Assembly: GCA_039975855.1 (NCBI GenBank)
Contig: JBDWGH010000003.1
Location: 310,001-374,000, forward strand
Length of the DNA: 64,000 nt
Reading direction: 5' to 3'
Origin: Litorimonas sp039975855
Lineage (GTDB): Bacteria; Pseudomonadota; Alphaproteobacteria; Caulobacterales; Maricaulaceae
Of this stretch, positions 52,698 to 60,056 are shown one piece after another; position 1 is the first letter of the stretch; the number at the start of each line of letters is the position of its first letter. Both the position numbers and the translations under genes were made by a program. Below the pieces are notes generated by a model. It ran no database searches and was not told the origin of the DNA. It saw only the letters and a list, made by a program, of their open reading frames with translations.

Positions 52698-53587
52698 TGT
52701 TTTCACGACGATTTGTATTAGGCGCTGGAAGCGCGGCTATTGGACTTGCGGCTTGTGGCGGTGCGGCTGGCCCAAAAGTTGGCGAGCGGCAGCTCAAAAC
52801 ACTGGGGCTTCAAACTTACACTCTGCGAGAGATTTTTGAACCTGATCCTGTCGGGACTTTGGCGATGCTGAAAGAGCTGGGCTATGATTATGTCGAGCTG
52901 AATGAACGAAATTTTGCGACGCGATCTGTAGAAGACCTGATTGGGATGATCAAAGATGCTGGCCTTTACGCCCCAGCCACTCACTACAACATGGAACGTA
53001 TTCGCAGCGATTTTGGACAGACTGTCAGCGACGCGCAAGCGTTAGGGGTCGAATATGTTATTATGCCGTGGACAGACGAACCCCAGCGAACGATCGAAGG
53101 ATACAAAGCGAATGCCGCGATGTTTAATGAGCGGGGACGTCAGGCGCGAGATGCGGGATTTAAGCTCGCATATCATAATCATCAATTTGAATTCGATGAT
53201 TTGGGCGGAGGAACAACCGCTATGGATATTATGTTAGGAGAAACTGATCCCGATTTATTCGACTTTGAACTAGATTTATTCTGGGCAAGGTTAGCGGGGC
53301 CAGGCATCGGGGACTTGTTCAAAGCCCATCCGGGACGTTTCAAATTATGTCATATCAAAGATATGAAAGGCCCGCCGGAAGCGTTTCGTGACAGCCGGGA
53401 TTACGGTGCGATAAGCCGAACATTGATGGTCAATGTTGGTGAGGGCAATATGCCTTTCGAAGAGTATTTTGCCCTAAATGAAGTTTCCGGAATGGAGTAT
53501 TTCGTGATTGAGCATGACAGTCCGCCAAAGCCTTATCGCGCCTCCATGAAACAGAGCATAGATCATGTGCGGGCGATGCGGTTTTAG
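52697..53587 (+). CDS. Exported xylose isomerase-like TIM-barrel protein (Tat/lipobox)
   Basis: A 296-residue protein starting at ATG 52697, overlapping the copy 4 stop. The N-terminus FSRRFVLGAGSAAIGLAACGG combines a twin-arginine pair (R4-R5) with a lipobox Cys (C20), so it is probably exported folded and lipidated. The mature barrel has LGLQTYTLREIF, FKLAYHNHQFEF, LFDFELDLFWARLAGPGIGD, LCHIKDMKGPP and YFVIEHDSPPKP, all typical of the sugar phosphate isomerase/epimerase family. Export excludes a phosphorylated cytoplasmic sugar as natural substrate and points to the oxidised product of the GMC enzymes. Confidence 0.88.
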   Translation: MFSRRFVLGAGSAAIGLAACGGAAGPKVGERQLKTLGLQTYTLREIFEPDPVGTLAMLKELGYDYVELNERNFATRSVEDLIGMIKDAGLYAPATHYNMERIRSDFGQTVSDAQALGVEYVIMPWTDEPQRTIEGYKANAAMFNERGRQARDAGFKLAYHNHQFEFDDLGGGTTAMDIMLGETDPDLFDFELDLFWARLAGPGIGDLFKAHPGRFKLCHIKDMKGPPEAFRDSRDYGAISRTLMVNVGEGNMPFEEYFALNEVSGMEYFVIEHDSPPKPYRASMKQSIDHVRAMRF

Positions 53588-54489
53588 TCTCTGACAGATT
53601 GCAGGCCTGCTATCACGCAGGCTTGTCCATCATAAGTTTCGACGTTTGAACCAAAGTGCCGAATTGCATGGGCATAGCGTTCAACCGCATGTCCGTCGCC
53701 CACGATATGAATTGGCGCGTCAGGCAGAATATCTAAGGCTGCCACACAATCTTCGCCCGTTAAAAGCCCTGATAGATAATCGGCGGACCGAGCTGCCTTA
53801 ATATCACCTGAAAGCTGCAGGTTTCGAACGGACATCAACATATGTGAAAGGGCCGGGCGAGGGGTTCGGTTCATCGCATCCACACCACGTTTAAATTCCG
53901 GCGTCTTGTGCGACGCTTTATCGGCACCGCGCGTAAGCATAGAGTGCGAATTTAGCACTTCGAAGCTCTCACCTGTCACACCTGTCAGAATACTCGTAAT
54001 TGCTCCGTTCTGGATAGTTAGCCATTTCGTATGCGTTCCAGGGGTGCAAAGAATCCCGTTAGTCAATCCGGTCAACGCCATCCACCCAAATGCTTGCAAA
54101 TCTTCGCCGCGCACGGTGTCGAAATATCCGTGGGGTCCACTGGAAATTGATGTGCCGGAAAGGAAGGTGCAGGGTAGCCCATAGTCTGTTGTCAGCTTGT
54201 TCTTGATGACGTCGGAAACATGGGCAGGGGTCGAAGCGTAGTCAGTTGTCAGCCAACCAATATTCGAGGTTACGGCACCGCAAAATACGGCCTCACTTAC
54301 TTCAAATTTTTCAATCCAAGGCTTGGCAGCGGTTTCGAATACACCCGCACAATCCGAGGTATCTTTTGCGCCAACAACGCGCTTAGAGTCCAGAATTTCA
54401 GGTTCCAATCCTGAACCACGCACGCAAAATAGCCGACCAGAACTATTGCCCCAATCCGCCAATATAACAGTCTTTGAATTCCCGCTCAT
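53584..54489 (-). CDS. dgoK: 2-dehydro-3-deoxygalactonokinase family protein
   Basis: A 301-residue sugar kinase of the DgoK family. Indicators are ILADWGNSSGRLFCV (ATP-binding start), GYFDTVRGEDLQAFGW, ILCTPGTHTKWLTIQNG and LTGVTGESFEVLNSHSML. The enzyme phosphorylates 2-dehydro-3-deoxy-galactonate in the DeLey-Doudoroff pathway. The partner aldolase (dgoA) and dehydratase (dgoD) are not in the window. It is convergent with the exported TIM-barrel gene (4-bp overlap), which may indicate acid-sugar use in the same locus. Confidence 0.85.
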   Translation of the reverse strand: MSGNSKTVILADWGNSSGRLFCVRGSGLEPEILDSKRVVGAKDTSDCAGVFETAAKPWIEKFEVSEAVFCGAVTSNIGWLTTDYASTPAHVSDVIKNKLTTDYGLPCTFLSGTSISSGPHGYFDTVRGEDLQAFGWMALTGLTNGILCTPGTHTKWLTIQNGAITSILTGVTGESFEVLNSHSMLTRGADKASHKTPEFKRGVDAMNRTPRPALSHMLMSVRNLQLSGDIKAARSADYLSGLLTGEDCVAALDILPDAPIHIVGDGHAVERYAHAIRHFGSNVETYDGQACVIAGLQSVRD

Positions 54490-54505
54490 GCGGGTAGCCT
54501 AGCGG

Positions 54506-55228
54506 TTAATTTACGCCTGCGGAATAGGCAACATCCAAAGGGTGCGCGACGAGCATAGCCCAGTATGTCGAGTAAGTCGTTGTCGGCTCATAAACAAGCG
54601 CTAGTCCGAATTCACTGACGTCATCACGAAGCAAATTCTCATTGTGACCGGGCGATTTTTTCCAAGCGTCGAACACGTCATCCCAATTCATTTGACCTGT
54701 CGCGACATTCTCACCGGCTATGGAGAAGTAGTATCCTTGGCGTTGGACTCGGTCCCCGTGACCGGAGCCATCCGTGCCAGTGTGACTGATAATGCCTGCG
54801 GTCGCGAGATCACGAGCGTGAACTTCTGACGCGCGGTTGAGGCGCTCGTCATATTTGAGGGCAGGCAGGTTTTTTGAGATTCGATAAGCATTGAGATCTG
54901 ACAGGGCTTTGTCAAAATCGAGCGTCTCAGGTGGAATTCGCGGGAAGACAGGCTTGTCTCCAAATCCATTGTTGAGCCGGCATTGCATCTCCGGTTTGGT
55001 GATGTCGGGTTGATAAATGACTGTACCTCGGCAGTTTTGGCTGTCCGCTTTGCAAAGCGCTTCGCAAGCTTCGAGGGACGTCACCGATCTAATGTCATAG
55101 GTTCCGTCATTCTCGTCAAATGATCCAATGGAGCTTTGCCCAAGTTCAGGTGCGGCAAAAGCAATTCCAGCTGTTACGAGAAAGCCCAAGACTGCCGCGC
55201 TGCCTAGCGTCCATGTTTTCGGTCCCAT
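54506..55228 (-). CDS. Secreted PAN/Apple-like plus CAP (SCP/PR-1) domain protein
   Basis: A 240-residue exported protein with signal peptide (LGSAAVLGFLVTAGIAFAAP). Residues about 33-90 resemble a PAN/Apple module with paired cysteines (SVTSLEACEALCKADSQNCR ... EMQCRLNNGFG). The rest is a CAP domain: LSDLNAYRISKNLPALKYDE, SEVHARDLATAGIISHTGTD, YYFSIAGENVATG and WKKSPGHNENLLRDDVSEFG. CAP proteins are secreted, with roles in lipid or cell-wall binding; the bacterial function is unclear. It is upstream of dgoK on the same strand with a 16-bp gap, a functionally odd pairing. Confidence 0.85.
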   Translation of the reverse strand: MGPKTWTLGSAAVLGFLVTAGIAFAAPELGQSSIGSFDENDGTYDIRSVTSLEACEALCKADSQNCRGTVIYQPDITKPEMQCRLNNGFGDKPVFPRIPPETLDFDKALSDLNAYRISKNLPALKYDERLNRASEVHARDLATAGIISHTGTDGSGHGDRVQRQGYYFSIAGENVATGQMNWDDVFDAWKKSPGHNENLLRDDVSEFGLALVYEPTTTYSTYWAMLVAHPLDVAYSAGVN

Positions 55229-55330
55229 AATCTCAGCCCGGCGTAAGTGTGAATTTCAATAAGAATTGACACTAATTTGCTTAAGGAGAGTTGAATCCCA
55301 AATTAAGTCTTGGTCAGATTGCCGTAAAGT

Positions 55331-57322
55331 CTAGCGTCCAGCGCTGCGGCCAGACGAGGTGCCACCCGACGCCGCGTCGCGCTCGTCAATAAATGCCGTG
55401 CTCATTTCCGCGTAAAATGCGGCGAGCTCCTGCGCACGGCCGTCTTCAATATTTGGATCAGGTGCGGAGAGAGCGACACTGGATTGACCTTTGTGTGCGC
55501 CAAGCATGTACCCCTTCCAAATATCAACTGGCAGCAAGCCACCGGTGATTTTCCGCATAGACGTATTATCATCATTTCCGAGCCAGACACCTGTCGTCAT
55601 TTGTGCCGTGAAGCCAACAAACCATGCATCGCGATAATCTTGTGATGTGCCGGTCTTACCGCCTGCCTGACGTTTGCCGAGGCGCGCACCATGTCCAGTC
55701 CCAGTATCAATAACATCACGCAACATGGAGGTCATTTGCCGCGCATAGGGCACGGGGTAAACACGGCGGCCTGCAACGGTTCGGCGCGTGTAAAGCGGCG
55801 CGCCAGAGGTGTTGCGGATTTCCGTGATGAGATGCGTCGGGCGTAATAAGCCTTCATTTGCAAACACGGAATAGGCATGGGTCATTTCCTGCAAAGTCAC
55901 TTCTGATGATCCCAGCGCCAAGGAGTATTCCGGGCGTAACTCGCTCTTGATTCCGAACCGATTGGCTAGCGCAGCGACTTGCGCGGGGCCGACTTCTGCT
56001 GTGACCTGTGCTGCGATTGTATTGATCGAGAGTTTCAGCGCCTCACGCATTGTCATTGGTCCGCGATAGCGACGTGTGTAATTCTCCGGCGCCCAATTTC
56101 CAATTTCCGTAGGCTGGTCAATGCGAACCGTTCCAGGGGTGAAACCATTTTCTAGCGCAGCGGCATAAGAAAATGTTTTGAAGCTGGATCCAGGTTGACG
56201 TTTGGCTTGCTCCGCGCGGTTGAATTTCGAAGCGCTATAGTCGCGCCCACCGACCAAAGCGAGGATGGCCCCATTGCGGTTGTCGATGGAAACCAAGGCT
56301 CCATCGCCAACTTTCTTACGTTCTCCGGATTTGTCTAACACCGTCGTCAGCGTTTTATGCGCGAGCAATTGCTTATCCGTATCAATGGTCGTTGTGACGA
56401 TCAGGTCTTTCTGATCGCCGCTGAGCAATGTTGGGGCTTGCGCCGCGACCATGTCAAAAATGTAGCCGATAACGTCTGGGCTGATGAGGGGTTCGGCGTC
56501 CTCAGCGAGAGGCGGCGGGTTCTCCATTGCCTCTTGCAATTGAGCGGCGGTGATCATGTCATTCGCCATCATACGGTTGAGCACTAGCGTTGAGCGGGTC
56601 AGCGCGCGGTCATAATGTTCTGATGGATTATAGCGTGACGGCGCTTGGGGCAGTCCGGCCAGCATAGCGGCCTCGGCGAGGTTGATGTCCTTTGCGGATT
56701 TACCAAAATACTTCTGTGCTGCGGCCTCCACACCAAATACCCGCGGACCCATAGGTATGCGGTTTATATAAAGCTCAAGGATTTCCGGCTTGGACAAGAC
56801 GGCTTCCATATCGCGGGCGAGGACCGCTTCTTGGAACTTTCGCCGGTAGGATTTCTCTGGCGAGAGGACGATATTCTTGACAAGCTGCTGCGTAAGCGTG
56901 GAGCCGCCTTGGGTTTTCTCTCCAGCGCGTGTGTTCTCGAACAAGGCGCGCAAAATCGCTTTGTTGTCGATCCCAGCATGCTCATAGAACCGCTCATCCT
57001 CAATCGCCAAAAACGCGTCGCCGACATAGCTCGGCATTTGACCCAGTTTCATAGGTTTGCCGATATAGGGTCCGCGGTGGCCGATTTCATTCCCGTCCTT
57101 ATCGAGGAGGGTCATATTGGGTTGAAGGTTCAACTCCCACATGGTGCGCTTATCGGGCAGGGATGGCAGGTCTTTCAAAAGGTAATGCCGGGTCTGAAAA
57201 TAAGCGAGGGCGACCAGTGCCGACAGCACCGCCAGAACGATAAGCGCGATCGTACGGCGTTTCCGTTTTCGCTGGCTGTCCGCCACCTCAACAGGATTTA
57301 TGTCTGCACGATATGTTGGCAT
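55331..57322 (-). CDS. Penicillin-binding protein 1A family bifunctional transglycosylase/transpeptidase
   Basis: A 663-residue class A PBP that polymerises and crosslinks peptidoglycan. One N-terminal transmembrane helix (about 24-42) is followed by the GT51 glycosyltransferase domain with E108 in IEDERFYEHAGID and GGSTLTQQLVKNIVLS. The transpeptidase domain has catalytic S379 in GSSFK382, SIN (432-434) and GKTGTSQDYRDAWFVG. Length is at the short end for PBP1a, without the OB-like insert of E. coli. It is divergent from ycgN with only 29 bp between the starts. Confidence 0.94.
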   Translation of the reverse strand: MPTYRADINPVEVADSQRKRKRRTIALIVLAVLSALVALAYFQTRHYLLKDLPSLPDKRTMWELNLQPNMTLLDKDGNEIGHRGPYIGKPMKLGQMPSYVGDAFLAIEDERFYEHAGIDNKAILRALFENTRAGEKTQGGSTLTQQLVKNIVLSPEKSYRRKFQEAVLARDMEAVLSKPEILELYINRIPMGPRVFGVEAAAQKYFGKSAKDINLAEAAMLAGLPQAPSRYNPSEHYDRALTRSTLVLNRMMANDMITAAQLQEAMENPPPLAEDAEPLISPDVIGYIFDMVAAQAPTLLSGDQKDLIVTTTIDTDKQLLAHKTLTTVLDKSGERKKVGDGALVSIDNRNGAILALVGGRDYSASKFNRAEQAKRQPGSSFKTFSYAAALENGFTPGTVRIDQPTEIGNWAPENYTRRYRGPMTMREALKLSINTIAAQVTAEVGPAQVAALANRFGIKSELRPEYSLALGSSEVTLQEMTHAYSVFANEGLLRPTHLITEIRNTSGAPLYTRRTVAGRRVYPVPYARQMTSMLRDVIDTGTGHGARLGKRQAGGKTGTSQDYRDAWFVGFTAQMTTGVWLGNDDNTSMRKITGGLLPVDIWKGYMLGAHKGQSSVALSAPDPNIEDGRAQELAAFYAEMSTAFIDERDAASGGTSSGRSAGR

Positions 57323-57351
57323 CGTCTCCTTTCGCCCGTAAAGGCTGGCGC

Positions 57352-57825
57352 ATGACTCAAACCTCTAAGCCAGATGCGCCCTTTTGGAAAACCAAAAATA
57401 TGGCAGAAATGAGCCGCACCGAGTGGGAAAGCCTTTGTGATTCCTGTGGTAAGTGCTGCTGCATTCGATTGGAAGACGAGGATACAGGTGCGATTTACAT
57501 TACAGATGTAGCCTGCAAGCTGTTCAATCCAAAGACTTGCCGCTGCGGTGATTACGCTAATCGGTCGAAACTTGTGCCGGATTGCGTTACGCTGACGCCC
57601 GTCAATGTGGATCAACTTCACTGGATGCCGCAGACGTGTGCCTACCGCCTCGTTGCGGAAGGCAAGGATCTACCTGAATATCATCATTTGGTGTCGGGCT
57701 CTCGCGACACGATTCACGAGGTAGGCATGAGCGTGCAGGACGCCGTCACCATTGAGACATTGGTAGACGAAGACGAAATCCCAACACGGATTGTCATCTG
57801 GCCGGGTGAGCCGGACATAGATTGA
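57352..57825 (+). CDS. ycgN: YcgN family cysteine-cluster protein (UPF0260)
   Basis: A 157-residue protein starting at ATG 57352; an upstream ATG at 57313 would lie inside the divergent PBP gene. It begins with PFWKTKNMAEMSRTEWESLC and has the YcgN cysteine pattern CDSCGKCCCIRLED..., then CKLFNPKTCRCGDY and PDCVTL, which suggests metal or iron-sulfur binding. Function is unknown. Its last 70 bp plus downstream sequence are duplicated at 59375-59457 beyond the VWA gene. Confidence 0.9.
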   Translation: MTQTSKPDAPFWKTKNMAEMSRTEWESLCDSCGKCCCIRLEDEDTGAIYITDVACKLFNPKTCRCGDYANRSKLVPDCVTLTPVNVDQLHWMPQTCAYRLVAEGKDLPEYHHLVSGSRDTIHEVGMSVQDAVTIETLVDEDEIPTRIVIWPGEPDID

Positions 57826-57838
57826 GCCAAGCGGAAGG
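57756..57838 (+). repeat. 83-bp direct repeat, copy 1 (3' end of ycgN)
   Basis: This segment from GACATTGG to GCGGAAGG covers the last codons and stop of ycgN. It matches 59375-59457 at 80 of 83 positions by eye (A/C, C/T and G/A differences). A hairpin follows immediately: AAGCGGAA (57829-57836) pairs with TTTTGCTT (57848-57855), a likely weak terminator. Confidence 0.9.
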
Positions 57839-57966
57839 CGTTTTTCGTTTTGCTTCACAGCATAGTACCTGAACCGACAGTTTAACGATAAACTTTTCTT
57901 AAAAGGATGCCAAAGGCATGGAATATGCCTTCCCCGATATCGTTCCCACTCAAGATTATTCCTTGG

Positions 57967-57984
57967 CCGTGATCGCTATCACGG
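57967..57984 (+). promoter_or_regulatory. Perfect inverted repeat upstream of the VWA gene
   Basis: CCGTGAT (57967-57973) and ATCACGG (57978-57984) form a perfect 7-bp palindrome with a CGCT spacer, 71 bp before the start codon. It looks like a dimeric regulator site or a short hairpin in the leader. The wider gap 57856-58055 shows also ATGCC-AAA-GGCAT and no ORF. Confidence 0.4.
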
Positions 57985-58055
57985 ACGTTCAACTGACCTG
58001 ATTCTAAAGCTCAAGAGTACATTTTCGTGCGTCAGCGACCTAATAGGAGTGAGTC

Positions 58056-59300
58056 ATGGCAACCAAACATGCGCTAGAAAACACCATTTCAACTATCAAA
58101 AAGAAACGCGGCAAAACTGCGGACAAGTGCTCTGAGACGATAGAGCAAGTTAATTCTTACCTTGGAGAGCGACAGAAACCGAAACCATTTTCTCTTGATC
58201 CCTGCAGTGAAGGCGGTGGCTGTTCCTGCTCAACACCAATTGGTGGTTCTAAGGCGAAAGTTGATCTTGTCATTCTAATCGACACCAGCGGCTCAATGTC
58301 AACGAAAGGTGCCGCGATTTCGGCAGCAGCGGATAAGGCTATTGCAGCAGCGCAGAAGTCATGCCCGACAGACCTAAGGATAGAGTGGCTAAGTCTGCAG
58401 GGAGTTTTCTCGGGGACTAAATTTTCGCAAACTCATCGAAATTACATCAACGCTCTTGGGTTAACACCCGCGCCGACATTTTTTAGTTCAACAACAAATT
58501 CTCCGGGGGCCGGTCAAGGGCCGCAAGAAGAAGGTGCCGACGCTTCGGCAGATATTGCGAAATATTTTGATTGGCGCGAAGGAAGCTGTCGTGCAATTTT
58601 CTACATTAGTGATGAACCTTTAGATCAAGGTAGGCCGCAAAATACTGGCGATGATACTGCAACCGCTAACGCTATTTCCGTTTGTAACGCCAACAATGTG
58701 AGTGTTTTTACTCATTTGGTTCAGGGAGGCTTTCATACCAATCCGGCGACGATCTCAAATTATCAAGATATCTCGACGCAAACAAATGGTATGGCAACCA
58801 TCGGTGGGCTGGGTAACGAAACTCAATACCAAAAACTGTTGGCAGAGATTATTTGTAATGCTTGCGGTGGCTGCAAAGAGGTCAAAAAACCTGAAATAAA
58901 GCCCTGCATTTCCGTGACCTGGGGGGATGGTAAATGCGATAATCTTGAGACTGATGATTACGAAGTCATGACAATTTCGATTTGCAATTGCTATTCTAAC
59001 GTTGCCTTTGAAGGTATGACCATAGGCTATATTTATGTCACTGACGACAAAGGGAAAAACGTGCCAGTCCTGCCAAACGGCAGTTTGTCCGTAGAAGCCG
59101 TCCCAATCGGCCCAATTTGTTTTGGGGATATCGGTCCCTGTAAAGACGGTGAAGCTAATTGTGTTTCCCGAGAGTTTGTTTTGCACACGCGCGGGGCAAA
59201 AGCAGGGAAATACAAGCTTAATATTGGCTCAATCTGCTATGACATCAGTCATCATTATAGAGAAGAGGCCTGCTTTAAATTTGATCTTTGCAATAGCTAA
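58056..59300 (+). CDS. Cysteine-rich von Willebrand factor A (VWA) domain protein
   Basis: A 414-residue protein with a strong ribosome binding site (AGGAG 7 bp upstream). There is no signal peptide or transmembrane segment. Residues about 68-285 are a VWA domain whose metal site reads D76-T-S78-G-S80, with a second acidic segment FYISDEPLDQ. The N-terminal 60 residues are basic then cysteine-rich (DPCSEGGGCSCS). The C-terminal 130 residues hold about ten cysteines (CNACGGCKE, CISVTWGDGKCDN, CNCYSNV, CFKFDLCNS) in a probable beta-sandwich. I do not recognise the family. It sits between two copies of the ycgN 3' end and has its own terminator, suggesting an inserted cassette. Confidence 0.82.
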   Translation: MATKHALENTISTIKKKRGKTADKCSETIEQVNSYLGERQKPKPFSLDPCSEGGGCSCSTPIGGSKAKVDLVILIDTSGSMSTKGAAISAAADKAIAAAQKSCPTDLRIEWLSLQGVFSGTKFSQTHRNYINALGLTPAPTFFSSTTNSPGAGQGPQEEGADASADIAKYFDWREGSCRAIFYISDEPLDQGRPQNTGDDTATANAISVCNANNVSVFTHLVQGGFHTNPATISNYQDISTQTNGMATIGGLGNETQYQKLLAEIICNACGGCKEVKKPEIKPCISVTWGDGKCDNLETDDYEVMTISICNCYSNVAFEGMTIGYIYVTDDKGKNVPVLPNGSLSVEAVPIGPICFGDIGPCKDGEANCVSREFVLHTRGAKAGKYKLNIGSICYDISHHYREEACFKFDLCNS

Positions 59301-59324
59301 GCCAGATTGAGGTTTTCGATCAGC

Positions 59325-59352
59325 CGCTCCGTAGAAATGCGGGGCGATTTTT
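59325..59352 (+). terminator. Rho-independent terminator after the VWA gene
   Basis: CGCTCCG (59325-59331) pairs with CGGGGCG (59340-59346) with one wobble, loop of 8 nt, followed by ATTTTT. It lies 25 bp after the VWA stop and inside the repeat-flanked segment. Confidence 0.75.
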
Positions 59353-59374
59353 CGTGAACTATGCGCACCACAAG

Positions 59375-59457
59375 GACATTGGTCGACGAAGACGAAATCC
59401 CAACACGGATTGTCATCTGGCCGGGTGAGCCGGATATAAATTGAGCCAAGCGGAAGG
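59375..59457 (+). repeat. 83-bp direct repeat, copy 2 (orphan ycgN 3' end) with hairpin
   Basis: A near-identical copy of the last codons of ycgN without the rest of the gene; read in frame it still encodes the terminal EIPTRIVIWPGEPDI. The homology extends loosely into a hairpin, AAGCGGAA (59448-59455) with TTCCGCTT (59467-59474), equivalent to the terminator hairpin after the intact gene. The two copies are 1619 bp apart. Confidence 0.9.
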
Positions 59458-59474
59458 GGGCTTTTGTTCCGCTT

Positions 59475-60056
59475 CCCAGTCTTGCAAATCCCCAGAGGCT
59501 GTATCGTGTCGCCTCTTATATGTCTTAGTTTCGAAAAGGTCCGCAAAGATACGGGATGTCCGCGTGGGTGGTCAGGCTCTCGTGCAAACGAGGATAATAA
59601 TATGTTTTCGAGCCCTTCCAACATCCAGTGTCAGAGGAATCCCACGCGGCGACGCCTTTTCGCACTACCGGCCGAACAGAACAGTCTAGGCTCAATCAGC
59701 TCGCGATAGGCCACCCAGATCGACGGACGTGACTCCGTCGCTCCCAATGACAAGCGCCGCTTTCCACCGGTCAGGTCAACGTGCACATGACCGCCCGTTG
59801 TGAAAAGACAGCTTAAATATGCGGTACAAAACCCAAAGTGAGGATGCATCTCTTTGCGTTTTTTATAAGGGTTTGAAAAAGCTAAATAATTCGCGACGAA
59901 AATCATTCGTGAAACGAGGATTAAGTTTGCGATTGCCAACAATGCACTGGTTGAGGGCGATGGTGGTTGAACAAATTGACCCCCCGTCCTACGCATTTCC
60001 GAATAATCGCAAAGAAAATAGAACTGAGTTCGCGATCCGAAGGGGAGTTGGGTAAG
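59475..60056. other. 582-bp region without a supported gene
   Basis: ORFs on both strands exist but show no ribosome binding site or recognisable domain. Perfect short hairpins occur: CTCGT/ACGAG (59579-59592) and CGACGGA/TCCGTCG (59721-59740, 6-nt loop). The part near 59630-59810 appears GC-richer than its flanks and might be a decayed gene on the minus strand. The last 60 bp supply the leader of the MBL-fold gene, with AAGGGGAG about 10 bp before its start. Confidence 0.35.
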
